Positions 1 through 8,405 of a DNA stretch of 17,364 nt are shown piece by piece. Below the pieces are notes generated by a model, which was not told the origin of the DNA, ran no database searches, and worked only from the letters and a program-made list of their open reading frames with translations. Position 1 is the first letter of the stretch. The number at the start of each line of letters is the position of its first letter. Position numbers and translations under genes: made by a program. Source of the DNA: Syntrophomonadaceae bacterium (GTDB taxonomy: Bacteria; Bacillota; Dethiobacteria; DTU022); the NCBI GenBank assembly GCA_007131435.1, contig SLQM01000260.1:1-17364 (forward strand), read 5' to 3'.

Positions 1-84
1 AAAGATACAGCCGGCCCTTCACTGAATATCCTTATAAAACTTATGAGTATTGTGGCATTAGTTTTTGCGCCACTTTTCTTCTAA
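1..84 (+). CDS. hppA: Membrane-bound pyrophosphatase, C-terminal end (partial)
   Basis: Only the last 27 codons and the TAA stop are present; the frame is open from base 1. The tail reads KDTAGPSLNILIKLM followed by a hydrophobic stretch ending in APLFF. This matches the conserved C-terminus of ion-translocating membrane pyrophosphatases (a cytoplasmic KDT-GP-LN segment, then the final membrane helix). These enzymes couple pyrophosphate hydrolysis to H+ or Na+ export. Ion specificity and K+ dependence cannot be judged because the deciding residues lie outside the window. A strong terminator follows 8 bp after the stop, so this gene ends its own transcription unit. The call rests on one short conserved segment recognised from memory of the family. 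Confidence 0.8.
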   Translation, partial: KDTAGPSLNILIKLMSIVALVFAPLFF

Positions 85-92
85 ATTAGTTG

Positions 93-122
93 GAAACCCG
101 GCTTCGGCCGGGTTTCTTTTTT
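93..122 (+). terminator. Rho-independent terminator after hppA
   Basis: A perfect 10-bp stem (93-102 with 107-116, arm GAAACCCGGC) is closed by a TTCG tetraloop on a C-G pair, the extra-stable cTTCGg loop. A run of six T follows at 117-122. This is a textbook intrinsic terminator. It lies immediately upstream of the purM ribosome binding site and leaves only 16 bp before the purM start. Confidence 0.93.
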
Positions 123-138
123 AAAAGGGGAAAATACT

Positions 139-1182
139 ATGGAAGAGGAAATGAGCTATAAAAAAGCGGGTGTTAATATTGAAGCAGGCGAAGCCGCTGT
201 AGAAAGAATTAAAGGTTTAGCACGTTCTACATTCAGGCCTGAAGTTTTGCAGGAATTGGGAGGATTCGGGGGGCTATTCGCACCCCGGTTGGAAGGGATA
301 GAAGAGCCGGTCCTGGTATCCGGGGCTGATGGAGTTGGAACTAAACTAAAAATTGCTTTTGCATCAGGGTGTCATAATACAGTTGGCATAGACTGTGTCG
401 CCATGTGCGCAAATGATATCCTTGTCCAGGGAGCAGAACCGCTCTTTTTTCTTGACTACCTGGCTGTAGGGAAATTAATTCCGTTACAGGTAGAGGAAAT
501 TGTTAGTGGGATAGCCGAAGGGTGCAGGCAGGCCGGATGTGCCTTGCTGGGAGGGGAAACAGCAGAAATGCCTGGATTTTATGCCGAGGGCGAATATGAC
601 CTGGCAGGTTTTGCAGTGGGCCTGGTAGATAAAGCTTCAATCATAGATGGCTCCGCCATTAGTGAGCGGGATGTTGTGGTTGGCATTGCATCTTCGGGGC
701 TGCACAGTAACGGTTATTCGTTGGCCAGGAAAGTATTGCTTGAAGATGCCGCCCTGATGCTTACCGATATCCAACCTGCCCTGGGAATAACTCTTGCCGA
801 AGAACTTTTAAAACCTACATCTATTTATGTTAAGCCGATCCTGGGATTGTTGCAACAATTTAATGTCAAAGGTATGGCTAATATAACAGGGGGTGGGCTG
901 CCAGGTAACCTGCCGCGTGTGCTACCTTCCGGCCTGCAGGTTGAAGTTGTTAATGGTTCCTGGCCAGTTCCACCAATATTTAATTTAATTCAAGAGCTTG
1001 GCTCAATTCGCGAAGAAGAAATGCTGAAAGCCTTTAACATGGGAATTGGTTTTAGCCTGTATGTTATTGAAGAAGAAGCAGAAGAAATAATAAAAGCTTT
1101 AAAAAAACAAAGTATTGCTGCTTACAAAATTGGTAAAGTCAAGCATGGAAGCACTGGCTTTTCCTTACAATCGGATAGCTGA
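139..1182 (+). CDS. purM: Phosphoribosylformylglycinamidine cyclo-ligase (AIR synthetase)
   Basis: PurM closes the imidazole ring: FGAM + ATP gives AIR + ADP + Pi, the fifth step of de novo purine synthesis, in the cytoplasm. The 347-aa protein has the usual PurM length and motifs: SYKKAGV...EAG near the N-terminus, the ATP-site segment SGADGVGTKLKIA (61-73), CANDILVQGAEPLFFLDY (90-107), LLGGETAEMPGFY (136-148) and a C-terminal ITGGGLPGNLPR. The ATG at 139 has AAAAGGGG upstream at about 8 nt. An internal ATG at 154 (MSYKKAG) matches where many homologues begin and has GGAAGAGGAA directly before it, so the start could be 15 nt later. It heads the run purM-purN-purH-purD. There is room for only 16 bp between the hppA terminator and this start, so its promoter is not obvious. 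Confidence 0.96.
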   Translation: MEEEMSYKKAGVNIEAGEAAVERIKGLARSTFRPEVLQELGGFGGLFAPRLEGIEEPVLVSGADGVGTKLKIAFASGCHNTVGIDCVAMCANDILVQGAEPLFFLDYLAVGKLIPLQVEEIVSGIAEGCRQAGCALLGGETAEMPGFYAEGEYDLAGFAVGLVDKASIIDGSAISERDVVVGIASSGLHSNGYSLARKVLLEDAALMLTDIQPALGITLAEELLKPTSIYVKPILGLLQQFNVKGMANITGGGLPGNLPRVLPSGLQVEVVNGSWPVPPIFNLIQELGSIREEEMLKAFNMGIGFSLYVIEEEAEEIIKALKKQSIAAYKIGKVKHGSTGFSLQSDS

Positions 1183-1313
1183 GGTTCTTGCGATAGATGT
1201 GCTTTTGTCATAGGACACATGCGCTCTTTTAAAAAATATGAATTAATTCGTTAAAAGGAATTGTTAATAAAAAAGTCGAATTAAAAAGATATAACCTGCC
1301 TGGAGGAATATTT
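1183..1313 (+). other. purM-purN intergenic spacer, no clear element
   Basis: This is a 131-bp AT-rich spacer inside an otherwise tight purine gene run. I see A/T tracts and a short GAATTAATTC palindrome. I see no convincing -35/-10 pair, no riboswitch-like fold, no hairpin with a T-run and no ORF with a ribosome binding site. It may be degraded sequence or hold a weak promoter. Confidence 0.4.
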
Positions 1314-1919
1314 ATGAAGCGTATTGCCGTCCTGGCTTCAGGGTATGGCAGCAACCTTGAAGCTATATTGGAGGCCCAATCAAGGGGTGAAATAAGCGGA
1401 AAAGTTGTTCTGGTAATAAGCGATCAAGAGAATGCAAAAGCGTTGGAAAGAGCGCATAGGCGGGGGATAAGAAAGCTATATTTAGATCCTGATAGTTACA
1501 ATAGCCGCGAAGAATATGATTCTAAGCTGGCTGATGAGTTAAATAAAGAAGAAATAGATCTCGTGGTGCTGGCAGGTTTCATGCGTTTACTCACACCTGG
1601 CTTTGTTGGGTCTTTTTCTTTAAAAATATTGAACATCCACCCCTCTCTTTTACCCTCATTCCCTGGAACTGATGGAATAGAGCAGGCTTACGCTTACGGC
1701 GTTAAATTATCCGGCTGTACTGTTCACTTTGTTGATGAGGCTTTAGATACAGGGCCTGTTATCTTGCAAGAGTCAGTTCCCGTAATCCAGGAAGAAACAA
1801 TCGCAACTTTAAAACAGAGGATTCAGGCAGTTGAGCACCGTTTATATCCTATTGCAATAGAGCTGTTTTGCCGTGATAAGTTACAAACCAGGGGAAGAAG
1901 GTGCTATATTGTCGATTAA
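1314..1919 (+). CDS. purN: Phosphoribosylglycinamide formyltransferase (GART)
   Basis: PurN transfers a formyl group from 10-formyl-THF to GAR to give FGAR, step three of purine synthesis. The 201-aa protein shows the N-terminal VLASGYGSNLEAI phosphate-binding loop (residues 7-19), AGFMRLL (87-93), the catalytic NIHPSLLPSFPG block with Asn107 and His109, and DTGPVILQ with Asp145. These are the Asn/His/Asp triad of the formyltransferase family. The ATG at 1314 follows a clear TGGAGGA site. A 131-bp gap separates it from purM, with AT-rich sequence and no convincing promoter. Its last 11 nt overlap the preferred purH TTG start, which suggests translational coupling. Confidence 0.96.
   Translation: MKRIAVLASGYGSNLEAILEAQSRGEISGKVVLVISDQENAKALERAHRRGIRKLYLDPDSYNSREEYDSKLADELNKEEIDLVVLAGFMRLLTPGFVGSFSLKILNIHPSLLPSFPGTDGIEQAYAYGVKLSGCTVHFVDEALDTGPVILQESVPVIQEETIATLKQRIQAVEHRLYPIAIELFCRDKLQTRGRRCYIVD
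1898..1911 (+). promoter_or_regulatory. Ribosome binding site and TTG start of purH
   Basis: AAGGTG at 1898-1903 lies 5 nt before a TTG at 1909-1911. The protein from this TTG begins (M)SIKKRRVLISVSDK, matching the normal PurH N-terminus. The alternative GTG at 1873 would add 12 residues and has no clear ribosome binding site. This decides the purH start. Confidence 0.75.
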
Positions 1920-3459
1920 AAAGAGAAGAGTTTTAATTAGTGTTTCAGATAAAGACGGTATTGTCGATCTATCCCGCGAATTAACAGCTTTAGGTTTTGA
2001 AATTGTTTCAACGGGGGGTACTGCGCGCACTCTCCGGGAAAACGATGTTCCTGTAACTGAAATTGCTGCTGTAACAGGCTTCCCCGAAATACTTGGTGGC
2101 AGGGTAAAAACCCTTCATCCTTTTATACACGGCGCTATCCTGGCAAGGTTAGATATACCGGAACAGCAAAGTGAGTTAGAAAAACATGGTATTGTTCCTT
2201 TCGAAATAGTTGTGGTTAACTTATACCCTTTTGAGAAGACCATAGAAAATGAAGGTGCAGACCTGGATGAAGTGTTAGAGAATATCGATATCGGTGGGCC
2301 GGCCATGCTGCGCGCCGCTGCGAAAAACCATCATCACGTGGCTGTGATAGTAAACCCGGATCGGTATTTCAGTTTAATTGACGAGCTAAAAAAGACTGGT
2401 CTTATAGGAAACAATATGCGCCGCAAGCTGGCAGCAGAAGCTTTTGCTCATACCGCTGCTTATGATGCTGCTATTGCAGGATACCTAAACACACACCCCG
2501 AGTATCAAGCATCTCAATACCCGGAGAGACTTTCATTGTCATATAAAAAAATTCAAGACTTAAGGTACGGTGAGAATCCTCAGCAAAAAGCGGCTTTCTA
2601 TGCCAACCGGGGACCTGAAGCCGGGCTGGCAGCTGCCAGGCAGCTCCAGGGTAAAGAGCTTTCCTTTAATAACTTAAATGATCTAAACGCTGCCTGGGAA
2701 CTGGTTCTAGAGTTTGATGGCCCTACTGCAGTGGCTGTCAAACATGCCAACCCATGTGGAGTTGGTGCAGGCCCTACTATTTTTGATGCTTACAACCTTG
2801 CTTACGATGCAGATCCGGTATCCATATTTGGTGGGGTGCTGGCCTTAAACAGACCGGTTGGTACAGCAACTGCGAGAAAGATGATCGAAATATTTTTGGA
2901 AGTTGTAGCTGCCCCCGGTTTTAAAGATGAAGCCCTGGAAATATTTAAAGAAAAAAGTGACATACGTTTACTTGAAATTGAAATGCCTGAGGAGAACCCG
3001 GAACAATATGACTTAAAGGCTATTAATGGCGGTGTGCTTATACAAACCCTTGATCGAGATCAGGTAGATGTAAGGCAGGGTGATGTGGTAACGGAAAGAA
3101 AACCTAGCGATGAAGAATGGGAAGCGCTAAATTTTGCCCAAAAAGTAGTTAAACACGTTCGTTCAAATGCTATTGTAATTGCCGGTAAAAACCAGACTTA
3201 TGGGGTTGGAGTCGGCCAGATGAACAGGATAGGGGCGGCTAAAATTGCCCTTAAACAAGCCGGAGATAAAGCAAAGGGCGCTGTGCTTGGTTCAGACGCC
3301 TTTTTCCCTTTTCCTGATACGGTAGATGAGGCGGCTAAAGCCGGTATCAGGGCAATTGTTCAGCCAGGCGGTTCATTGAAGGATGATGAATCTATCAGGC
3401 TATGTAATCAACTTGGCCTAACCATGGTATTTACCGGAAAAAGATATTTTAAACATTAG
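1909..3459 (+). CDS. purH: Bifunctional AICAR transformylase / IMP cyclohydrolase
   Basis: PurH performs the last two steps to IMP: formylation of AICAR by 10-formyl-THF, then ring closure. From the TTG at 1909 the protein has 516 aa, the normal PurH size. The N-terminal MGS-like cyclohydrolase domain (about 1-145) contains ISVSDK (10-15), STGGTARTL (34-42), GGRVKTLHPFIHG (63-75) and DIGGPAMLRAAAKN (127-140). The C-terminal transformylase domain contains LRYGENPQQ (218-226), KELSFNNLND (249-258) and the catalytic KHANPCG with Lys278-His279. The longest open frame starts at GTG 1873 (528 aa), but the TTG has the ribosome binding site and the conserved N-terminus. It overlaps purN by 11 nt and is followed by purD after 11 bp. 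Confidence 0.95.
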   Translation: MSIKKRRVLISVSDKDGIVDLSRELTALGFEIVSTGGTARTLRENDVPVTEIAAVTGFPEILGGRVKTLHPFIHGAILARLDIPEQQSELEKHGIVPFEIVVVNLYPFEKTIENEGADLDEVLENIDIGGPAMLRAAAKNHHHVAVIVNPDRYFSLIDELKKTGLIGNNMRRKLAAEAFAHTAAYDAAIAGYLNTHPEYQASQYPERLSLSYKKIQDLRYGENPQQKAAFYANRGPEAGLAAARQLQGKELSFNNLNDLNAAWELVLEFDGPTAVAVKHANPCGVGAGPTIFDAYNLAYDADPVSIFGGVLALNRPVGTATARKMIEIFLEVVAAPGFKDEALEIFKEKSDIRLLEIEMPEENPEQYDLKAINGGVLIQTLDRDQVDVRQGDVVTERKPSDEEWEALNFAQKVVKHVRSNAIVIAGKNQTYGVGVGQMNRIGAAKIALKQAGDKAKGAVLGSDAFFPFPDTVDEAAKAGIRAIVQPGGSLKDDESIRLCNQLGLTMVFTGKRYFKH

Positions 3460-3470
3460 GGGGGATATAA

Positions 3471-4757
3471 ATGCGGGTATTGTTAGTTGGCAGTGGAGGT
3501 CGTGAACATACCCTGGCCTGGAAATTAGCGCAGAGCCCACTTCTGGAGAAATTGTTTTGTGCCCCCGGAAATGCCGGTATAGAAAAAATCGCAGAATGTG
3601 TAAACATTAAAGCTGATGATATTGCTGCTTTAAAAAGTTGGGCCCGGGAGCAGAAAATAGATCTGACTGTTGTTGGGCCAGAAGTGTCCCTGGTTATGGG
3701 AATTGCCGACCATTTCAGGGAAGCCGGGTTAAAGATATTTGGACCGGGACAAGCGGGAGCAATGCTTGAAGGCAGCAAAGTATGGGCAAAAAGAAAGATG
3801 AAAAAATGGGGGATCCCTACAGCTGATTTTACAGTTTTTGACGATTTTGATGATGCCAGAAGGCACCTGGCCCGCTTTTATGGTGGCGCGGTGGTGATTA
3901 AGGCCGATGGCCTGGCAGCAGGGAAAGGCGTTACCGTAGCTTCAGGACCGGAAGAGGCTGAGCAGGCTTTATACGACATCATGGTTGAAAAAGTTTTTGG
4001 AGATTCAGGTAATCGAGTCGTGATAGAAAACTGCCTGAATGGTGAAGAGGTATCAGTTTTAGCAATAACGGATGGAAAAAAATTAGCCATCTTGCCTTCC
4101 GCGCAGGATCATAAAGCAATTGGAGAAGGAGATAAGGGGCCCAATACTGGTGGGATGGGAGCTTATTCGCCTGCTCCCATCTATACTGATCAATTAGCAG
4201 AAATAACACTTGATAGGGTATTTAAGCCGCTGCTTAAGGGCTTTCAAGAAGATTATATTAACTTCAGCGGGGTTATATATGCCGGACTGATGGTTTCTGA
4301 AGATGATTTTAATGTTTTAGAATTCAACGTGCGTTTTGGTGACCCTGAAACGCAGGCAATCATACCCCGTATGCAATCAGATTTATTACCGCTTCTGGCT
4401 GCATCGGCTGAAGGAGAGCTGGGTAATTTAGAGCCGAGGTGGCAAAATGATCATGCAGTTTGCGTTGTTATCTCGTCCGGGGGATATCCGGGAGAGTATA
4501 GAACAGGATACCCGATAGAAGGGCTATCAGAAATAGAGAAAGAAAAAGATGATAGAATAGCAATATTTCATGCAGGGACTAAGTCCAAAGATGGGTGGAT
4601 CGTTACGGATGGTGGTAGAGTGCTCGGAGTTACTGCCTGGGGCAGTAATTTAGATGTTGCTTTAAAAAAAGTCTACGGAGCAGTAGAAAAGATCAGGTTT
4701 GAAGGTTCTTATTACCGGAGAGATATCGCTCATAAAGCTCTCAAGCACTATAGGTAA
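3471..4757 (+). CDS. purD: Phosphoribosylamine-glycine ligase (GAR synthetase)
   Basis: PurD is an ATP-grasp enzyme joining 5-phosphoribosylamine and glycine to make GAR, step two of purine synthesis. The 428-aa protein begins MRVLLVGSGGREHTLAWKL, the N-domain loop. It carries the ATP-grasp signatures VIKADGLAAGKGVTVA (142-157), QDHKAIGEGDKGPNTGGMGAY (212-232) and the metal/ATP segment LEFNVRFGDPETQ (283-295), followed by the C-terminal domain. An AGGGGGGATAT ribosome binding site sits just before the ATG, 11 bp after the purH stop. It is the last purine gene; only 16 bp separate it from the thiolase gene, so both may be on one transcript. Confidence 0.96.
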   Translation: MRVLLVGSGGREHTLAWKLAQSPLLEKLFCAPGNAGIEKIAECVNIKADDIAALKSWAREQKIDLTVVGPEVSLVMGIADHFREAGLKIFGPGQAGAMLEGSKVWAKRKMKKWGIPTADFTVFDDFDDARRHLARFYGGAVVIKADGLAAGKGVTVASGPEEAEQALYDIMVEKVFGDSGNRVVIENCLNGEEVSVLAITDGKKLAILPSAQDHKAIGEGDKGPNTGGMGAYSPAPIYTDQLAEITLDRVFKPLLKGFQEDYINFSGVIYAGLMVSEDDFNVLEFNVRFGDPETQAIIPRMQSDLLPLLAASAEGELGNLEPRWQNDHAVCVVISSGGYPGEYRTGYPIEGLSEIEKEKDDRIAIFHAGTKSKDGWIVTDGGRVLGVTAWGSNLDVALKKVYGAVEKIRFEGSYYRRDIAHKALKHYR

Positions 4758-4773
4758 AGAGGTGTAATAAAGT

Positions 4774-5955
4774 ATGGAATCGACTGTGATTCTAGGTTTT
4801 GCACGTACGCCTTTTGGCAGGTTCATGGGAGGTTTAAAAGATATACCGGCAGTTGAACTTGGAGCTGCAGCGGTCAGGGAAGGGTTAAGCCGTTCAAAGG
4901 TTGCTGTTGATCTTGTAGATAATGTTGTATTGGGTATGGTTGTGCAGGCAGGTACAGGCCAGATACCTTCGAGACAGGCGACTATCAAGGCCGGCCTTCC
5001 TTACTCAGTTCCATCGGAAACAATAAGTAAGGTTTGTGCATCAGGCCTAAGGGCCGTAAATTTATGCGATATGATGATTAAAGCCGGTGAAGGCAGTCTG
5101 CATGTCGCGGGTGGCATGGAAAATATGAGTTCAGTACCTTATTTTGCAACCGGTTTAAGAAACGGAAACCGCATGGGTGATTCTAAACTGGTCGATGGTA
5201 TGATTCATGATGGCTTGTGGTGCCCATTTCATGATGTCCATATGGGGGTGCACGGAAGTGAAGTTCCTGCAGAGCACGGTATAACAAGAGAGGAAATGGA
5301 TGAGTGGTCAATTCGCAGCCATCAGCTGGCAATTAATGCCATAGATAAAGGCTTTTTTAAGGAAGAGATTACTGCTATCGAAGTGCCCGTTAAAAAAGGC
5401 GATTCAAAAATTGTCGAAATTGATGAACTACCCAGGAGAGATACAAGCCTTGAAAAACTCGCTAACCTTCCACCCGCCTTTGAAGAAAACGGATTAATCA
5501 CTGCCGGTAATGCACCCGCAATCAGTGATGGTGCTGCCGCTCTGGTCATCGCTTCGAATCAAAGAGCCAGGGAATTAGGCTTGCAGCCACGGGCAAATAT
5601 TATTTCCCATGCTACAGCTTCCCTGGAACCGCGCCATATCGCCACAGTTCCATATGAAGCAGCAGAAAAAGCTCTTAAAAAGGCAGGAATGACAATTGAG
5701 CAGATAGATTTGATAGAGGTAAATGAAGCTTTCGCAGCAGTTGCCCTTACCTGTATAAAGTTAGGTGGTTGGAATAAAAATATAGTTAATGTTAATGGAG
5801 GGGCAGTTGCAATCGGACATCCTATCGGGGCCAGCGGTGCAAGAATATTATTAACCTTGATTGCTGAATTGCAAAGGCGGGGAGGAGGATATGGGCTCGC
5901 TACCATTTGCAGCGGAGCAGCCCAGGGAGAGGCTATTATTATTAAAGTAAGCTGA
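4774..5955 (+). CDS. Acetyl-CoA acetyltransferase (thiolase)
   Basis: Thiolases cleave acetoacetyl-CoA to two acetyl-CoA in beta-oxidation, or condense them in reverse. The 393-aa protein has the standard length and all catalytic parts: nucleophile Cys88 in SKVCASGLRAV, GGMENMSSVPY, NEAFAAVAL, His349 in GGAVAIGHPIGASGARI and the second catalytic Cys379 in CSGAAQGEA (many relatives have CSGGGQG). GAGGTG lies about 10 nt before the ATG. It follows purD by 16 bp and precedes two acyl-CoA dehydrogenases, a context pointing to short-chain (C4) beta-oxidation. A 3-ketoacyl-CoA thiolase with wider chain-length range cannot be excluded from motifs alone. Confidence 0.9.
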   Translation: MESTVILGFARTPFGRFMGGLKDIPAVELGAAAVREGLSRSKVAVDLVDNVVLGMVVQAGTGQIPSRQATIKAGLPYSVPSETISKVCASGLRAVNLCDMMIKAGEGSLHVAGGMENMSSVPYFATGLRNGNRMGDSKLVDGMIHDGLWCPFHDVHMGVHGSEVPAEHGITREEMDEWSIRSHQLAINAIDKGFFKEEITAIEVPVKKGDSKIVEIDELPRRDTSLEKLANLPPAFEENGLITAGNAPAISDGAAALVIASNQRARELGLQPRANIISHATASLEPRHIATVPYEAAEKALKKAGMTIEQIDLIEVNEAFAAVALTCIKLGGWNKNIVNVNGGAVAIGHPIGASGARILLTLIAELQRRGGGYGLATICSGAAQGEAIIIKVS

Positions 5956-6031
5956 AAGCATAGTTTTATCATTTTTAAAGAAAATCCTCTAATCGGTTTA
6001 GAACGGTTATCTCTTTCAGGAGATTTTATCT

Positions 6032-7150
6032 ATGTTCTTTAAAATATTTGAAGAAGCAGCTAGCAAGAGAAAAGAATACAGGGCTTTTGCAGAAAATGAG
6101 CTTGACACAGGTGATCGCTTTCCATACGAAAACCTGGCAAAAGCAGCTAAACGGGGCTTTATGGGATGCCCGATCCCCAGGGAATGGGGCGGTTTGGGAG
6201 AAAGCTTTTTAAATTATATCTTGCTCATAGAAGAGATATCGCGAGTGTGTGCTTCTACAGGGGTTATCATTGCTGTTCATACTTCAGTAGGAACATATCC
6301 CGTTCTTTTGTTTGGAAGCGATGATCAAAAAAGCAGGTATATACCTGGACTAGCCGGCGGTGAGCTGCTCGGGGCGTTTGCCTTGACTGAAGCAGGTGCA
6401 GGCTCAGATGCAGCTGCCCTATCGACAACTGCCACTGTTGTGGATGGAGGATATCTATTAAATGGATGTAAGCTGTTTATAACCGCAGGTGGGGAAGCGG
6501 ATCTTTATATAATCTTTGCTACGGTAGATAGATCACTGGGGGCCAGGGGTATAACAGCTTTCCTGGTTGAAAAACGCTCTGAAGGGCTTACTCCTGGTAA
6601 ACCTGAAAAAAAAATGGGCTTAAACAGGTCATATACAACAGAGCTCAGGATGGAAGATCTTTTTGTTCCTGAAAGAAATAGGCTTGGTAAAGAGGGTGAA
6701 GGGTTTTCCATAGCCATGTCTTTGCTGGATGGAGGCCGGATAGGAATATCAGCCCAGGCTTTAGGATTGACAGGTGCTGCTTTAGATTACACTATAGAAA
6801 AAATGAAAGGCCGTTCAGAAAAACAGCTTAAGGAAGAACAGGAATTGTCTTTTACGCTTGCAGATCTTGAAGCACGTTTTGAAGCTTCCCGCCTGCTTTC
6901 TTACAAGGCTGCTGTTATAAAACAATCCGGTGAACGTTGTACCAAAGAAGCTTCGATGGCTAAGGTGTTTGCCTCCGACCTAGCCGTTGAAGCCACTACA
7001 AAATGCCTTAATTTTGTTGGAGTAGAAAATATAAAAAGTGACAGCCCCCTGTCAAGATATTTTTGTGATGCAAAAGTAACCCAAATTTATGAAGGTTCAA
7101 ATCAAATACAGCGAATTGTAATTGCCAGGGAATTGTTAAAGCTATATTGA
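6032..7150 (+). CDS. Divergent acyl-CoA dehydrogenase
   Basis: This is an acyl-CoA dehydrogenase fold of 372 aa, slightly shorter at the N-terminus than its neighbour. Conserved parts are AFALTEAGAGSDAAALSTTA (115-134), the FITAGG loop (149-154), KMGLNRSYTTEL (194-205), LDGGRIGISAQALG (232-245) and the catalytic base Glu354 in QIYEGSNQIQR. Two FAD-contact regions are eroded. The Y-x-R-x-QFG-P segment is replaced by a charged, slightly longer stretch at about 253-270. The FGGxGY...MRDAK segment reads FVGVENIKSDSPLSRYFCDAK (328-348). It may therefore bind flavin differently, use another substrate, or pair with the canonical enzyme encoded 75 bp downstream. The frame is intact and AGGAG precedes the ATG by 9 nt, so it is not a visible pseudogene. 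The oxidation product would be an enoyl-CoA, with electrons passed to ETF. The substrate is unknown. Confidence 0.85.
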   Translation: MFFKIFEEAASKRKEYRAFAENELDTGDRFPYENLAKAAKRGFMGCPIPREWGGLGESFLNYILLIEEISRVCASTGVIIAVHTSVGTYPVLLFGSDDQKSRYIPGLAGGELLGAFALTEAGAGSDAAALSTTATVVDGGYLLNGCKLFITAGGEADLYIIFATVDRSLGARGITAFLVEKRSEGLTPGKPEKKMGLNRSYTTELRMEDLFVPERNRLGKEGEGFSIAMSLLDGGRIGISAQALGLTGAALDYTIEKMKGRSEKQLKEEQELSFTLADLEARFEASRLLSYKAAVIKQSGERCTKEASMAKVFASDLAVEATTKCLNFVGVENIKSDSPLSRYFCDAKVTQIYEGSNQIQRIVIARELLKLY

Positions 7151-7210
7151 CAGGGCTTGATAACCCGGGCAAAGTAAATGCTTTTTAACAAAAGATAAAA
7201 AATGAAAGAT

Positions 7211-7228
7211 GAGGAGGACATTCTAATG
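7211..7228 (+). promoter_or_regulatory. Ribosome binding site and start of the second acyl-CoA dehydrogenase
   Basis: GAGGAGG at 7211-7217 sits 8 nt before the ATG at 7226, whose product begins MNFVLTEEQEM, the family N-terminus. An in-frame ATG at 7202 would place this ribosome binding site inside the coding region, so 7226 is preferred. Confidence 0.85.
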
Positions 7229-8365
7229 AATTTTGTTTTAACAGAAGAACAGGAAATGACCCGTAAGATGGTGCGCGATTTTGCTGAAAATGAAGTAAAA
7301 CCTGGAGCTGAAGAGCGTGACGACAAGGAAGAGTTTTCACGGGAACTGTTTGATAAGATGGGAGAGCTTGGCCTTACGGGAATACCCTGGCCGGAAGAAT
7401 ACGGTGGCGGTGAGTGTGACTTTATTAGTTATGTAATTGCCGTCGAAGAGCTTTCCAGGGTGGATGCATCCGCAGGGACAACCCTTTCAGCTCACACATC
7501 TCTTGCAGGCTGGCCTATTTACAAGTACGGAAGTGAGGAACAGAAGAAAAAATATCTTGAACCCATGGCCCTGGGAAAGAAACTGGGGGCATACGCCCTC
7601 ACAGAGACTACAGCCGGGACTGATGCAGCCAACCAGAAGACAACCGCTGCAATAGACGGTGACAGCTATGTTTTAAATGGCAATAAAATCTTTATCACCA
7701 ATGGCGGTGATGCAGAGGTAAATATTGTGTTTGCTGTTACAGATAAAGAGAAGAAAGCAAAAGGGGTAAGTGCATTCATAGTAGAAAAAGGAACGCCGGG
7801 TTTTTCCTTTGGCAAAAAGGAGAGAAAGATGGGCTTGCGTTCTTCGCCAACACTTGAATTGATTTTTGAAAACTGCCGTGTTCCGCGCGAAAACCTGCTG
7901 GGAAAGGAAGGCGAAGGCTTTAAAATTGCCATGAGCACCCTGGATGGAGGAAGAAACGGTATTGCAGCACAGGCAGTGGGGATTGCCCAGGGAGCACTGG
8001 AAGAAGCAGCGGCCTACGCTAAAAGCAGGGAACAATTCGGTCAGCCGATTGCCAATTTCCAGGCAGTGTCTTTCATGTTAGCAGACATGGCTACGAAAAT
8101 TGAAGCAGCCCGCCTGCTTACATACCAGGCTGCATATCTTGAAAATGAAGGGCTTCCTTATGGGAAAGCATCTGCAATGGCCAAGCTGTATGCTGCAGAG
8201 ATTGCCATGGAAGTAACTACCAATGCGGTACAGATTTTTGGCGGCTATGGCTATACACGGGATTATCCTGTTGAAAGATTTATGCGTGACGCAAAAATAA
8301 CCCAGATTTACGAAGGTACAAGTGAAGTACAGCGCCTCGTTATATCAAGGTACCTGCTTTCTTAA
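7226..8365 (+). CDS. Short-chain (butyryl-CoA-type) acyl-CoA dehydrogenase
   Basis: This FAD enzyme interconverts butyryl-CoA and crotonyl-CoA (or a related short acyl-CoA), exchanging electrons with ETF. The 379-aa length equals typical Bcd/SCAD proteins. Motifs in order are FVLTEEQEM, AYALTETTAGTDA, FITNGGDAEVNIVFAVTD, MGLRSSPTLEL, LDGGRNGIAAQAVGIAQ, SREQFGQPIANFQ (FAD/subunit contact), FGGYGYTRDYPVERFMRDAK and catalytic Glu363 in QIYEGTSEVQR. Everything needed for activity is present, in contrast with the divergent paralogue just upstream. No ETF genes are adjacent, unlike many clostridial bcd-etfBA clusters. Isobutyryl-CoA or 2-methylbutyryl-CoA dehydrogenase activity is possible; motifs do not fix the chain shape. 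Confidence 0.92.
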   Translation: MNFVLTEEQEMTRKMVRDFAENEVKPGAEERDDKEEFSRELFDKMGELGLTGIPWPEEYGGGECDFISYVIAVEELSRVDASAGTTLSAHTSLAGWPIYKYGSEEQKKKYLEPMALGKKLGAYALTETTAGTDAANQKTTAAIDGDSYVLNGNKIFITNGGDAEVNIVFAVTDKEKKAKGVSAFIVEKGTPGFSFGKKERKMGLRSSPTLELIFENCRVPRENLLGKEGEGFKIAMSTLDGGRNGIAAQAVGIAQGALEEAAAYAKSREQFGQPIANFQAVSFMLADMATKIEAARLLTYQAAYLENEGLPYGKASAMAKLYAAEIAMEVTTNAVQIFGGYGYTRDYPVERFMRDAKITQIYEGTSEVQRLVISRYLLS

Positions 8366-8405
8366 TATTAAAAGCAAAGAAAAGAAAGCGAAAGGGGTTT
8401 AAATA

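Noticed and set aside
1873..1908. GTG start of purH giving 528 aa
   Set aside because: The extra 12 residues do not match the PurH N-terminus, and the TTG at 1909 has a well-spaced ribosome binding site.
6032..7150. Divergent acyl-CoA dehydrogenase as a pseudogene
   Set aside because: The frame is uninterrupted, with a good ribosome binding site, and the catalytic Glu and most core motifs are kept; losses are confined to two FAD-contact segments.
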